Shown piece by piece: positions 19,472 to 28,116 of a DNA stretch of 64,000 nt. Made by a program: the position numbers and the translations under genes. Numbering within the stretch: position 1 is the first letter of the stretch; every line of letters begins with the position of its first letter. The notes beneath the pieces were generated by a model. It was not told where the DNA came from and made no database searches. It was given only the letters and a program-made list of their open reading frames with translations. The stretch comes from Streptomyces venezuelae (lineage in GTDB: Bacteria; Actinomycetota; Actinomycetes; Streptomycetales; Streptomycetaceae): positions 2,938,001 to 3,002,000 of the forward strand of contig NZ_CP029193.1 in NCBI RefSeq assembly GCF_008642355.1, in the 5' to 3' direction.

Positions 19472-20371
19472 ATGGCGGAAATCATCCAGCGCGACGGGAC
19501 CTGGACCTTCGACGGGGAGACCCTGCGCCTCGTGCCGGGCCACGACAAGAACGTGTCCCTGCTGCGCAAGACCCTCGGTGAACTGACGGTCCCGCTGGCC
19601 GCGTTGGCGGGCATCGCCTTCGAACACGGGAAGAAGTCGGGCCGGTTGCGGCTGCGGCTGCGCGACGGCTCCGATCCGCTGCTCCAGGCGACGGGCGGGA
19701 AGCTGCCGGACGCCTCGGACCCGTATCGCCTGACGGTCGAGCCCGACCGGTACGGGGTGGCGGAGTACCTGGTCGACGAGGTGCGCAACGCCCATCTGAT
19801 CGAACAGGTGCCGACAGCGCCCTGCGACGCGTACCTCCTGACGGGTCCTTCCGTGCCGCTGTCCGTCTCCGCGGGGGACGGCACGGCGAGCTTCGACGGG
19901 GAGACGGTCCGCCTGGAGTGGAACTGGAAGACGGAGGAGGCGAAGACGGCGGCCGGCACCCGGTCGCTGGCCCTCGCGGACATCACGGCCGTGGAGTGGC
20001 ACCCCGCGGTCGGCCTGGAGAACGGCCACCTGCGGTTCACCGTGCGGAACGCGCCGACCAAGGCCCCGCCGAAGTACGACCCGAACGCCGTCGAACTGTG
20101 GGGCTTCAAGAAGGACCCGCTGATGGCGCTGGTGGCGGCCGCCGTCCAGGCCCGCCTGCCGCACCCCGCGGCCCCCGCCGGGCCCGCCGGGCCGAAGGCG
20201 TTCGCAGACCCGGCCCCCGACGGCGCGCGGGCCGGAGCGGCGAGCCCTGCCGCCGACGACCACGACGCGCTCCTGCGCCGCCTGCGGGAGCTGGGCGAGC
20301 TGCACCAGGCCGGGATCCTCACGGACGAGGAGTTCACGACGGCCAAGCAGGCGGTCCTGCGCCGCATGTGA
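19472..20371 (+). CDS. DUF4429 domain protein with C-terminal SHOCT motif
   Basis: The 299-residue soluble protein has two copies of a beta-rich DUF4429/PH-like unit, each opening with 'TFDGETLRL' or 'SFDGETVRLEW' (about residues 10-105 and 130-225). A Pro/Ala linker leads to a C-terminal SHOCT helix pair ('LRELGELHQAGILTDEEFTTAK'-like, residues 268-298). SHOCT motifs commonly mediate oligomerisation or membrane association. Function is unknown. It is divergent from the hexosaminidase, 134 bases apart, and the DasR-type site lies in that gap. Confidence 0.82.
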   Translation: MAEIIQRDGTWTFDGETLRLVPGHDKNVSLLRKTLGELTVPLAALAGIAFEHGKKSGRLRLRLRDGSDPLLQATGGKLPDASDPYRLTVEPDRYGVAEYLVDEVRNAHLIEQVPTAPCDAYLLTGPSVPLSVSAGDGTASFDGETVRLEWNWKTEEAKTAAGTRSLALADITAVEWHPAVGLENGHLRFTVRNAPTKAPPKYDPNAVELWGFKKDPLMALVAAAVQARLPHPAAPAGPAGPKAFADPAPDGARAGAASPAADDHDALLRRLRELGELHQAGILTDEEFTTAKQAVLRRM

Positions 20372-20503
20372 GCGCGACACGTGAGCCGCACATGACCCGC
20401 ACATGAGCGCCGATCGCGCCATGGAATGGCCCGTTCGACACGCCCCTGCCCGATTCCGGGCAGGATTCTTGCGAATGGGTGTCCGATACCCCAGGATCAA
20501 CGC

Positions 20504-20761
20504 ATGCACGACGACCTGGTGGATCACCTCACCCGCAGCACCCCGCTCCAGCGGGGCGAAGCGCTGCGGGTCGTCCAGGACGTGCTCGCCTACTTCGACG
20601 AGACGACAGAACAGTTCGTCCGTCGCCGCCACCGCGAGCTGCAGGGTCAGGGCCTGCTGAACGCGGCGATCTTCCAACAGGTCTCGGCGGAACTCGAATA
20701 CCGCGCGGTCGCGCCGCCCGAGCTCACCCTCAGGCAGCTGCGCCGCATCGTCTACGGCTAG
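20504..20761 (+). CDS. Small conserved hypothetical protein
   Basis: The 85-residue, mostly helical acidic/basic protein ends 10 bases before glmS and is likely cotranscribed with it. 'LQRGEALRVVQDVLAYFDET' and 'RRRHRELQGQGLLNAAIFQQ' suggest a helical bundle. No catalytic motif is visible. ATG 20504 is chosen because the conserved-looking sequence begins there. A longer in-frame start at 20426 adds 26 residues rich in Arg/Pro that look non-coding. Confidence 0.65.
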   Translation: MHDDLVDHLTRSTPLQRGEALRVVQDVLAYFDETTEQFVRRRHRELQGQGLLNAAIFQQVSAELEYRAVAPPELTLRQLRRIVYG

Positions 20762-20771
20762 GACACCCTTT

Positions 20772-22589
20772 ATGTGCGGAATCGTCGGATACATCGGCAA
20801 GCGTGACGTCGCCCCGCTCCTCCTCGAAGGTCTGCAGCGCCTGGAGTACCGCGGCTACGACTCCGCGGGCATCGCCGTCACCAGCCCCAAGGCCGGCGGC
20901 CTGAAGATGGTCAAGGCCAAGGGCCGCGTGCGCGACCTGGAGGCCAAGGTCCCGGCCCGCTTCAAGGGCACGACCGGCATCGCCCACACCCGCTGGGCCA
21001 CCCACGGCGCACCCTCCGACGAGAACGCCCACCCGCACCTCTCCGCGGACAACAAGGTCGCCGTCGTCCACAACGGCATCATCGACAACGCCTCGGAGAT
21101 CCGCGCCAAGCTCACCGCCGACGGTGTCGAGTTCCTCTCCGAGACCGACACCGAGGTCCTCACGCACCTCATCGCCCGCTCCCAGGCCGACAAGCTGGAG
21201 GAGAAGGTCCGCGAGGCGCTGCGCCACATCGAGGGCACGTACGGCATCGCGGTGCTGCACGCCGACTTCAACGACCGCATCGTCGTCGCCCGCAACGGCT
21301 CGCCCGTCGTCCTCGGCATCGGCGAGAAGGAGATGTTCGTCGCCTCGGACGTCGCCGCGCTCGTCTCGCACACCCGCCAGGTCGTCACCCTCGACGACGG
21401 CGAGATGGCCACCATCAAGGCCGACGACTACCGCACGTACACCACCGAGGGCTCGCGCACGACCGCCTCGCCGACCACCGTGGAGTGGGAGGCCGAGTCG
21501 TACGACATGGGCGGCCACGACACGTACATGCACAAGGAGATCTTCGAGCAGCCCGACGCGGTCGACCGCGTCCTGCGCGGCCGCATCGACGACCGCTTCT
21601 CCACCGTGCACCTCGGCGGCCTGAACCTCGACGCGCACGACGCCCGCAAGGTGCGCCGCGTCAAGATCCTCGGCTGCGGCACCTCGTACCACGCGGGCAT
21701 GATCGGCGCCCAGATGATCGAGGAGCTGGCCCGCATCCCCGCCGACGCGGAGCCCGCGTCCGAGTTCCGCTACCGCAACGCGGTCGTGGACCCCGACACC
21801 CTCTACATCGCGGTCTCCCAGTCCGGCGAGACGTACGACGTGCTCGCCGCCGTGCAGGAGCTGAAGCGCAAGGGCGCCCGCGTCCTCGGCGTCGTGAACG
21901 TCGTCGGCTCGGCTATCGCCCGTGAGGCGGACGCGGGCGTGTACGTCCACGCGGGTCCGGAGGTCTGCGTCGTCTCGACCAAGTGCTTCACCAACACCAC
22001 GGTCGCCTTCGGCCTCCTCGCCCTGCACCTGGGCCGCATCCGTGACCTGTCGGTCTCCGACGGCAAGCGGATCATCGAGGGCCTGCGCAAGCTGCCCGGC
22101 CAGATCTCGGAGATCCTCAAGCAGGAGGACGAGATCAAGAAGATCGCCAAGCAGTACGCGGACGCCCGCTCGATGCTCTTCATCGGGCGCGTGCGGGGCT
22201 ACCCCGTCGCCCGCGAGGCCTCGCTGAAGCTCAAGGAGGTCTCGTACATCCACGCCGAGGCCTACCCCGCGTCCGAGCTGAAGCACGGCCCGCTCGCCCT
22301 CATCGAGCCCGCGCTCCCCACGGTCGCGATCGTGCCGGACGACGACCTCCTGGAGAAGAACCGCGCCGCCCTGGAGGAGATCAAGGCCCGCAGCGGCAAG
22401 ATCCTCGCGGTCGCGCACCAGGAGCAGGAGAAGGCCGACCAGACCATCCTGGTCCCGAAGAACGAGAACGAGCTGGACCCGATCCTGATGGGCATCCCGC
22501 TCCAGCTGCTCGCCTACCACACGGCCCTTGCGCTCGGCCGGGACATCGACAAGCCGCGCAACCTCGCGAAGTCCGTGACGGTGGAGTAA
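20772..22589 (+). CDS. glmS: Glutamine-fructose-6-phosphate aminotransferase (isomerising)
   Basis: The 605-residue enzyme makes glucosamine-6-phosphate from fructose-6-phosphate and glutamine, feeding peptidoglycan precursors. Cys2 is the N-terminal nucleophile of the glutaminase domain (MCGIVGYIG; 'LEYRGYDSAG', 'HTRWATHGAPSDENAHPH'). Two SIS domains follow ('GCGTSYHAGM', 'SQSGETYDVLA', 'KEVSYIHAEAYPASELKHGP'). It ends in SVTVE as is standard. S. coelicolor has two glmS genes; this position corresponds to glmS2. A strong terminator follows. Confidence 0.95.
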   Translation: MCGIVGYIGKRDVAPLLLEGLQRLEYRGYDSAGIAVTSPKAGGLKMVKAKGRVRDLEAKVPARFKGTTGIAHTRWATHGAPSDENAHPHLSADNKVAVVHNGIIDNASEIRAKLTADGVEFLSETDTEVLTHLIARSQADKLEEKVREALRHIEGTYGIAVLHADFNDRIVVARNGSPVVLGIGEKEMFVASDVAALVSHTRQVVTLDDGEMATIKADDYRTYTTEGSRTTASPTTVEWEAESYDMGGHDTYMHKEIFEQPDAVDRVLRGRIDDRFSTVHLGGLNLDAHDARKVRRVKILGCGTSYHAGMIGAQMIEELARIPADAEPASEFRYRNAVVDPDTLYIAVSQSGETYDVLAAVQELKRKGARVLGVVNVVGSAIAREADAGVYVHAGPEVCVVSTKCFTNTTVAFGLLALHLGRIRDLSVSDGKRIIEGLRKLPGQISEILKQEDEIKKIAKQYADARSMLFIGRVRGYPVAREASLKLKEVSYIHAEAYPASELKHGPLALIEPALPTVAIVPDDDLLEKNRAALEEIKARSGKILAVAHQEQEKADQTILVPKNENELDPILMGIPLQLLAYHTALALGRDIDKPRNLAKSVTVE

Positions 22590-22609
22590 CCACGGACCCG
22601 TCTCATGTG

Positions 22610-22650
22610 AACGACCCCCTGTGCGTGCCACCAGCACACAGGGGGTCGTT
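22610..22650 (+). terminator. Strong hairpin terminator after glmS
   Basis: A 14-base perfect stem (AACGACCCCCTGTG with its complement at 22637-22650) and a 13-base loop start 20 bases after the glmS stop. Confidence 0.85.
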
Positions 22651-22772
22651 CCTCAAGGGGCCGGGGTCGCCCATTACCCCGACCCGCGCTCGCCTCGCCC
22701 GGTGGCCGTCACCCGCCGGCCCGAGACGCCGTTGTGACCCTTATGTACCCTTCCCCGGGGCGCGAACCACCT

Positions 22773-22786
22773 CTACGCGCGAGTAG
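22773..22786. promoter_or_regulatory. Palindromic operator-like site in a convergent intergenic gap
   Basis: CTACGCGCGAGTAG is one mismatch from the perfect palindrome CTACTCGCGAGTAG, a form typical of TetR-type operators. It is embedded in an AT-richer stretch (GTAGATTTATCTG). The gap (22651-22862) lies between the 3' ends of glmS and the stress protein, where an operator is unexpected. Otherwise I see nothing in the gap. Confidence 0.35.
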
Positions 22787-22862
22787 ATTTATCTGTCCAC
22801 AAAAGCACTTCACAAGGCGAGTTGAGCCCCACGCGCATCAACCCCCGGGGCGCGGGCGGGCG

Positions 22863-23387
22863 TTACGGAATGACGACGACGGGGCGCTGCGCACGGCGCG
22901 CGAGACGGCCCGCGACGGAGCCGAAGATGCGCCCCACGATGCCGTGCGTGGAGCCGACGACGATCGCGTCCGCGCTGTACTCGCGGCCGACCTCCTCCAG
23001 CTCGTGGCAGATGTCGCCACCGCGCTCGACGAGGATCCACGGCACCTCGGACAGGTACTCCGCGCAGGCCAGTTCCAGTCCGAGCACTTCCGTGCGGTGG
23101 TCGGGCACGTCGACGAAGACCGGGGGCTCGCAGCCCGCCCACACCGTGGTGGGCAGCCGGTTGGCGACGTGGACGATGATCAGGCCCGAGCCGGAGCGGT
23201 GGGCCATCCCGATCGCATAGGCGAGGGCCCGCTCACTGGAGGTCGAGCCGTCGAAGCCGACGACGACACCGTGCAGGAAGGCGGGATCGCATGAATGACG
23301 CGGTTCTTCCGCCGCTCGGGGGGTCGCCGTCGGATCGGCGACCTGCCGTTTGCGGTCCGCAGGTTCGGAGAATTCGTGACCGGCCAT
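22863..23387 (-). CDS. Universal stress protein (UspA family)
   Basis: The 174-residue protein has a single Usp domain (residues about 35-174): 'VVVGFDGSTSSERALAYA' at the start and the ATP-binding tail 'VVGSTHGIVGRIFGSVAGRL' then 'RPVVVIP'. The Gly-x2-Gly-x9-Gly-Ser pattern indicates the nucleotide-binding subclass. ATG 23387 gives a ~30-residue charged leader before the domain. Longer in-frame starts run through sequence with no coding character. It is probably monocistronic. Confidence 0.85.
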   Translation of the reverse strand: MAGHEFSEPADRKRQVADPTATPRAAEEPRHSCDPAFLHGVVVGFDGSTSSERALAYAIGMAHRSGSGLIIVHVANRLPTTVWAGCEPPVFVDVPDHRTEVLGLELACAEYLSEVPWILVERGGDICHELEEVGREYSADAIVVGSTHGIVGRIFGSVAGRLARRAQRPVVVIP

Positions 23388-23752
23388 GGGTGTCTCGGCG
23401 AAGGAGTCCTCTGTGGGAGGGTCGGCTTTTTCAGGTGATGCAACGTTCAGGACCTGGAAGGTCGTCCGGGAATCATCTTCCCAACCCCATACCCCCAAGG
23501 GTACGGCGACACTCCTCCTCTGCCCAGAGCCTGCGGAGGGCCCGCTCGGAGCCCGTCCCGGGCCCCACAGGGGCCTCCCGGCGTTCACCGGAGCATGCAT
23601 GAGCCGCGCCCGTATGGCAATGGTTGCTGCCTCCTACAGGCGGTTTGCCCACCCGTCCGGCGCCACCAGGAGGCTCCCGCAGTGACTCGCCGACGCGCCC
23701 CGCGTTGGACAGCGCTGGACCGTCCTACGCCATATGCCACAGGGAGCACGCC
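23388..23752. other. 365-base gap between stress protein and small membrane protein
   Basis: It holds the stress-protein promoter region. One short frame at 23599-23685 (28 codons, ATG with GGAG five bases ahead) could be a leader peptide, but I cannot support it further. No tRNA or clear terminator is seen. Confidence 0.4.
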
Positions 23753-24175
23753 GTGCCTGGACCTTCGACCGCGTCCCCACCCTCCACCCGCCTCCCTTCT
23801 TCACCCGAGTCTTCACCCGAGCAAGGGACACCGGACCGCGACCCCCTCGCGGTGCCCGCGCCGCGCACCCACGAGGCACCGGCCGCACCCCCGCAGGACG
23901 CGGTGAGCGACGTGGTCCGCTGGGCCGCGTTCAGCTGCGTCCTGGTCCCCGTCGTCCTTGTCGGGTACGGGGGCTCGCTGGCCGGCGCGGCCGGCGCGGC
24001 CCTCGGACTCGTGGCCGTCACCGGGGTGTGCCGGGTGCTCCTGCGGCAGTCGGAGCGGGGCGCCGCGCGACTGCTTGCAGAACAGAACAGAGGACACCGC
24101 GGGAGGCACCACAGGACGGGCGTGGGGGCGCACAGGGGCCCCCGTCAGAGTGCCGATGGTGCACCGTTGGACTGA
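23753..24175 (+). CDS. Small predicted membrane protein upstream of adpA
   Basis: The 140-residue protein has a Pro/Ser-rich N-terminal ~55 residues, then two closely spaced hydrophobic segments ('WAAFSCVLVPVVLVGYGG' and 'AAGAALGLVAVTGVCRVLL'), then a basic Arg/His-rich tail. GTG 23753 is chosen because AGGGAG lies 6 bases upstream. I do not recognise a family with known function. A hypothetical gene occupies the same position next to adpA in S. coelicolor (from memory). Confidence 0.6.
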   Translation: MPGPSTASPPSTRLPSSPESSPEQGTPDRDPLAVPAPRTHEAPAAPPQDAVSDVVRWAAFSCVLVPVVLVGYGGSLAGAAGAALGLVAVTGVCRVLLRQSERGAARLLAEQNRGHRGRHHRTGVGAHRGPRQSADGAPLD

Positions 24176-24598
24176 CCAATTCACACACACGATCCCGTAG
24201 GTTTTCAGCCAACTTCCGGGGGCCGTCGATTTCTTGGCCGAACGCCCCCTCAACCCCCTTCCGACCAGGGCTGAAAGCCGCGCTCAGGCCGTCCGCACCC
24301 TACGGGGACCGGCCATGGAGCGGAGGCGCACTTCCCAGCAAGCCGCGCGAGTGCAACGCTTCGTGATCGAATGCTTCACGCCAAGTTGCCATGTCGACAA
24401 TCTGCCGAGTGATGAACTGGTCACCCCGGCAGCACGGGACGCAGTAGATTCGATCTTGACTGTATTACGGCGGGGGACTGGTGGAGGACCGAGGGGAAAC
24501 GTGCAGGAGCGACAAGCGAGGCAAGCGCGTCAAGCACGTCAAAAACGTCAAGCACGCCAGGAACAAGGAGCCGCGAAGCCCGAGGGGGGTTTAGCACC
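24176..24598. promoter_or_regulatory. Long adpA leader/promoter region
   Basis: This 423-base stretch has lower GC than its surroundings. It contains TAGATT (24445-24450) and TTGACT (24456-24461), either of which could belong to a promoter, then the nonamer repeat array directly before adpA. adpA is classically controlled by a gamma-butyrolactone receptor and AdpA itself. I could not place those binding sites by eye. Confidence 0.5.
24504..24566 (+). repeat. Tandem 9-base repeats in the adpA leader
   Basis: About seven degenerate consecutive copies of a nonamer lie in register. The clearest are CAAGCGAGG, CAAGCGCGT, CAAGCACGT, CAAAAACGT and CAAGCACGC (24513-24557). The array ends 32 bases before the adpA start codon, so it is in the 5' untranslated region. 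Confidence 0.7.
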
Positions 24599-25828
24599 AT
24601 GAGCCACGACTCCACAGCCGCGCCGGAGGCCGCGGCTCGGAAACTCTCGGGGCGGCGCCGCCGGGAGATCGTAGCGGTGCTGCTGTTCAGCGGCGGACCC
24701 ATTTTCGAGAGTTCCATACCGCTCTCCGTCTTCGGCATCGACCGGCAGGACGCGGGTGTCCCCCGCTACCGGCTGCTGGTCTGCGCCGGCGAGGAGGGCC
24801 CGCTGCGGACCACCGGCGGACTGGAACTCACCGCGCCACAGGGCCTGGAGGCGATCGGCCGGGCGGGCACGGTCGTCGTGCCCGCCTGGCGGTCGATCAC
24901 ATCGCCACCGCCACCCGAGGCGCTCGACGCACTGCGTCGCGCGCACGAGGAGGGCGCCCGCATCGTCGGGCTCTGCACGGGGGCGTTCGTGCTCGCCGCG
25001 GCCGGACTGCTCGACGGACGCCCGGCGACCACCCACTGGATGTACGCGCCGACGCTCGCCAAGCGTTATCCGTCCGTCCACGTGGACCCGCGTGAGCTCT
25101 TCGTCGACGACGGGGACGTCCTGACGAGTGCCGGCACCGCGGCCGGAATCGATCTCTGTCTGCACATCGTGCGCACGGACCACGGCAACGAGGCGGCGGG
25201 CGCGCTCGCCCGCAGGCTCGTGGTGCCACCGCGCAGGGCCGGCGGCCAGGAGCGCTATCTCGACAGGTCTTTACCCGAGGAGATCGGCGCCGACCCGCTC
25301 GCCGAGGTCGTCGCCTGGGCGCTGGAGCACCTCCACGAACAGTTCGACGTGGAGACGCTGGCCGCACGCGCGTACATGAGCAGGCGGACCTTCGACCGCA
25401 GGTTCCGCTCGCTCACGGGCAGCGCGCCGCTGCAGTGGCTGATCACCCAGCGGGTGCTCCAGGCGCAACGGCTCCTTGAGACGTCCGACTACTCCGTCGA
25501 CGAGGTCGCGGGCCGCTGCGGCTTCCGCTCGCCGGTGGCGCTGCGCGGACACTTCCGACGCCAGCTGGGCTCGTCCCCCGCCGCATACCGGGCCGCCTAC
25601 CGCGCCCGCAGGCCGCAGGGCGAGCGGGCACTGGAGTCCGTGCCCGCGGGCGCGCAGGCCGTGCCCAGCCTGGTGGAGGCGGGACCTGTGCCGTCCCAGT
25701 CACGGCGTACGGCCGCCGCGAGCGCGCTCGGCCCCTCGACCTCGGTGCCGACCGATCCCGGCAAGCCGCACTCGGACGTGTACGCGCCAGGACGTGCTCC
25801 TCTGCCCGGCCAGAGGAGCGCGCCGTAG
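24599..25828 (+). CDS. adpA: Master developmental regulator AdpA
   Basis: The 409-residue AraC/XylS-type activator of morphological differentiation and secondary metabolism has two parts. An N-terminal ThiJ/DJ-1-like dimerisation domain (residues about 20-195) includes '[21 protein letters not shown]'. The C-terminal AraC pair of helix-turn-helices (about 235-330) includes '[16 protein letters not shown]' and '[17 protein letters not shown]'. Leu in 'DRSLPEEIG', at the interdomain linker, is encoded by TTA at 25271-25273, so translation needs the bldA tRNA, the conserved control point of this gene. The C-terminal ~75 residues are low complexity. Oligoribonuclease follows 10 bases later, as in other Streptomyces. 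Confidence 0.95.
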   Translation: MSHDSTAAPEAAARKLSGRRRREIVAVLLFSGGPIFESSIPLSVFGIDRQDAGVPRYRLLVCAGEEGPLRTTGGLELTAPQGLEAIGRAGTVVVPAWRSITSPPPPEALDALRRAHEEGARIVGLCTGAFVLAAAGLLDGRPATTHWMYAPTLAKRYPSVHVDPRELFVDDGDVLTSAGTAAGIDLCLHIVRTDHGNEAAGALARRLVVPPRRAGGQERYLDRSLPEEIGADPLAEVVAWALEHLHEQFDVETLAARAYMSRRTFDRRFRSLTGSAPLQWLITQRVLQAQRLLETSDYSVDEVAGRCGFRSPVALRGHFRRQLGSSPAAYRAAYRARRPQGERALESVPAGAQAVPSLVEAGPVPSQSRRTAAASALGPSTSVPTDPGKPHSDVYAPGRAPLPGQRSAP

Positions 25829-25838
25829 GGTAAGACGC

Positions 25839-26441
25839 ATGAACGATCGCATGGTGTGGATCGACTGCGAGATGACCGGGCTCTCGTTGACGGACGACGC
25901 ACTTATCGAGGTGGCCGCACTGGTCACCGACTCGGAACTGAACGTGCTCGGCGAAGGTGTGGACATCGTGATCCGCCCGCCGGACGCGGCGCTGGAGACC
26001 ATGCCCGAGGTGGTGCGCACCATGCACACCGCCTCGGGGCTCCTCGACGAACTGGCCGGCGGCACCACGCTGGCCGACGCCGAGGAGCAGGTCCTGGCGT
26101 ACGTACGTGAGCACGTCAAGGAGCCGCGGAAGGCACCGCTGTGCGGAAACTCCGTCGGCACCGACCGCGGCTTCCTCGCGCGGGACATGCGGACGCTGGA
26201 GGAGTACCTCCACTACCGCATCGTCGACGTCTCCTCCGTCAAGGAGCTGGCCCGGCGCTGGTACCCCCGGGCGTACTTCAACAGCCCGGACAAGAACGGC
26301 AACCACCGCGCGCTCGCGGACATCCGTGAGTCCATCGCGGAGCTCCGTTACTACCGCGAGGCGATCTTCGTCCCGCAGCCGGGCCCGGACTCGGAGACGG
26401 CGCGGACGATCGCGGCCAAGCACGTCCTGCCTGCGGAATAG
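25839..26441 (+). CDS. orn: Oligoribonuclease
   Basis: The 200-residue DEDDh 3'-5' exonuclease degrades 2-5 nt RNAs and the linear dinucleotides from cyclic-di-GMP turnover. The DEDD residues are visible: Asp9 and Glu11 in 'WIDCEMTGL', '[15 protein letters not shown]', and '[12 protein letters not shown]' with the catalytic His/Asp. Length is standard. In S. coelicolor ornA also lies next to adpA and affects development. A GGDEF-EAL protein elsewhere in the window is a functional neighbour through c-di-GMP. Confidence 0.94.
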   Translation: MNDRMVWIDCEMTGLSLTDDALIEVAALVTDSELNVLGEGVDIVIRPPDAALETMPEVVRTMHTASGLLDELAGGTTLADAEEQVLAYVREHVKEPRKAPLCGNSVGTDRGFLARDMRTLEEYLHYRIVDVSSVKELARRWYPRAYFNSPDKNGNHRALADIRESIAELRYYREAIFVPQPGPDSETARTIAAKHVLPAE

Positions 26442-26552
26442 CCCGTCGGGCAGCCCTGTGTACGGGGTCGGGAAAACGTGTGCGCGAGCACCCCTCCAGA
26501 CCCTGTACACTTTTTCTCGGCCGGTCGGAAGAACGACAAAAGACCGGGCATG

Positions 26553-26625
26553 GTGGGTGTAGCTCAGTTGGTAGAGCACCTGGTTGTGGTCCAGGTGGCC
26601 GCGGGTTCAAGTCCCGTCACTCACC
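26553..26625 (+). tRNA. tRNA-His (GTG)
   Basis: The cloverleaf is complete: acceptor GTGGGTG/CACTCAC, anticodon loop TTGTGGT with anticodon GTG, T-loop TTCAAGT. The base before position 1 (26552) is G, opposite C73, the extra G typical of tRNA-His. No CCA is encoded. A TACACT hexamer at 26506 may be its -10. Confidence 0.95.
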
Positions 26626-26635
26626 CTGATCGATC

Positions 26636-26667
26636 AAGGTCCGGTCTGCGAAAGCAGGCCGGGCCTT
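26636..26667 (+). terminator. Terminator after tRNA-His
   Basis: A 14-base stem (two G-U pairs) with a GAAA tetraloop is followed by CTTCGTTT. Confidence 0.8.
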
Positions 26668-26793
26668 CTTCGTTTCCCGGCGCGGCCCCGAGCGCGCTCC
26701 CGATCGTGACATCACGAAACAGCCACACCCCCCTCACGTCGCCCACACATGGGCGCATGATGCGCTGAGAACGCTCGATCGCAGGGGGGACCC

Positions 26794-27471
26794 ATGAGCA
26801 ACACCATGCCGCCACCGCCGCCGATGTATCCGCCGCAGCCCCCTCCGCCGAGGCGCGGGCCGAGCAACGCGGTCGTCATCGGGTCGGCCGCCGCGGTCAT
26901 CGCGGCCGTCGTCGCGACGGGCATCGTCGTCGTCAACAGCGGCGACGACGACAAGAAGCCGGAGAAGACCGCCGGTGCCGCCGCGTCCGCGAAGGCCGAC
27001 GACGTCGTCGCGGACGAGGAGGAACCGGCCGAGGAGCCCGAGCCGGAGTCCGGCCCGGGGAGCGCCGCGGGGGAGGCGGCCGGGCTCAACGACACCGTGG
27101 AGTACGGGAACGACGTCCAGCTGAGCGTGTCGAAGTTCGCCCGGGGCACGTCCGGCCCGTACGGAGCGCCGGAGAACACCCCGTACGTCAAGTTCGCGGT
27201 GCAGGTGAAGAACAACGGCAAGTCGACCGTGGACACGTCGATGTTCACCACCAGCTGCTCGTACGGCAAGGACGGCAAGTCGAGTGAGTCGATCTACGAC
27301 TCGGACCGGGGACTGAACGGCGGGCCCGACACGAAGCTGCTCGCGGGCCGTTCCATCACGGTGACGTGGGCGTGCAAGATGCCGAAGACCGAGAAGACGA
27401 TCCAGATCGAGGTCTCGCCGGACATGGACATGGAGGCGGAGCCCGCGATCTTCACGGGCGACGTGAAGTAG
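26794..27471 (+). CDS. Membrane-anchored DUF4352-like protein
   Basis: The 225-residue protein has a Pro-rich cytoplasmic head (residues 5-22), one membrane segment ('AVVIGSAAAVIAAVVATGIV'), an acidic Glu/Pro linker (about 45-95) and an extracytoplasmic beta-sandwich domain. The last contains 'VKFAVQVKNNGKSTVDTSMF' and 'AGRSITVTWACKM', the immunoglobulin-like DUF4352 pattern, with two Cys that may pair outside the cell. AGGGGGGA sits 7 bases before ATG 26794. Function is unknown; it is probably a surface protein. Confidence 0.75.
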   Translation: MSNTMPPPPPMYPPQPPPPRRGPSNAVVIGSAAAVIAAVVATGIVVVNSGDDDKKPEKTAGAAASAKADDVVADEEEPAEEPEPESGPGSAAGEAAGLNDTVEYGNDVQLSVSKFARGTSGPYGAPENTPYVKFAVQVKNNGKSTVDTSMFTTSCSYGKDGKSSESIYDSDRGLNGGPDTKLLAGRSITVTWACKMPKTEKTIQIEVSPDMDMEAEPAIFTGDVK

Positions 27472-27492
27472 CGGGGAGAGATCGGCGGGCCG

Positions 27493-27789
27493 TCAGTCGA
27501 CTTCGGGCGCACGGCACCACGCGCCGACGCGGCTGTCGACCCAGCGGGCGCGGGGGTGCGTGCAGTCCGGGCCGACGGGGTGCCGGTCCAGGTAGACGTG
27601 GTGGGCCCGCACCGTCCCCATGTGGTGCTCGCACACGGAGGACGTCCTGATCTCGTCCGGTCCCTCGTGCTCCCACGCGATGTGCCACGCCCCCGCTGCC
27701 GTGCAGCGGACGGCGGTGCCGTCCGGGTGGTGGTCGACGACGCCGCAGCCGTCGCCGTCGCCAGGACCGCCGTACTCGGGAAAGTTCAT
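27493..27789 (-). CDS. Small Cys/His-rich hypothetical protein
   Basis: The 98-residue protein has five Cys and several His in short clusters ('GCGVVDHH', 'VCEHHMGTV', 'DCTHPRARW', 'GAWCRAPE'), which could make a small zinc site. ATG 27789 begins the conserved-looking stretch; upstream in-frame sequence is Arg/Gly-rich and probably non-coding. I do not recognise the family. It is divergent from the next small gene. Confidence 0.55.
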   Translation of the reverse strand: MNFPEYGGPGDGDGCGVVDHHPDGTAVRCTAAGAWHIAWEHEGPDEIRTSSVCEHHMGTVRAHHVYLDRHPVGPDCTHPRARWVDSRVGAWCRAPEVD

Positions 27790-27867
27790 GTGCCAGGTTC
27801 CTCGGCCGGGGAGGTTCAGGGGCCGTATCGCGCGCCCCGGTGGCGGCAGACGGAGCATACTGCCGGC

Positions 27868-28116
27868 GTGGGATCCGATCCGCAGAGCAGTCCCCCGGCC
27901 CGGAACGACCGGGAGCGTCACGTCGCCGCCCGGGAGATCACGGTCGACGGCCGGGAGCGTGCCCTGCGGGCCCGGGTGCGGCGCCTGCGGCAGCAGTCCG
28001 CGATGGCCCTCGACGCCCTGTCCGCCGCGCAGGACAGGCTCGCCCATGACCATGAAGAGCACCGCAGGCCGCAGCGTGCGGCCCAGGAGATCGACGACGG
28101 GCAGACCACGGGGTAG
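27868..28116 (+). CDS. Small helical hypothetical protein
   Basis: The 82-residue protein is highly charged. Residues about 20-70 form a likely coiled coil ('ALRARVRRLRQQSAMALDAL'). GTG 27868 is preceded at 8-13 bases by CATACT, which resembles a -10 hexamer, so the mRNA may be nearly leaderless. Its last codons lie in the imperfect repeat shared with the lacI 3' end. Function is unknown and coding status only moderately supported. Confidence 0.45.
   Translation: MGSDPQSSPPARNDRERHVAAREITVDGRERALRARVRRLRQQSAMALDALSAAQDRLAHDHEEHRRPQRAAQEIDDGQTTG

Noticed and set aside
20426..20761. Longer start for the small protein before glmS
   Set aside because: The 26 extra residues are low-complexity and precede the apparent conserved start at 20504.
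22734..23294. Plus-strand 186-codon frame antisense to the universal stress protein
   Set aside because: It is the shadow of a clear UspA gene, has no recognisable domain and lacks a ribosome site.
24234..24602. 122-codon frame ending in ATGA overlap with adpA
   Set aside because: Codon use is atypical, it runs through the nonamer array giving repeated ARQ residues, and no ribosome site precedes it. Better explained as adpA leader DNA, though a translated upstream ORF cannot be excluded.
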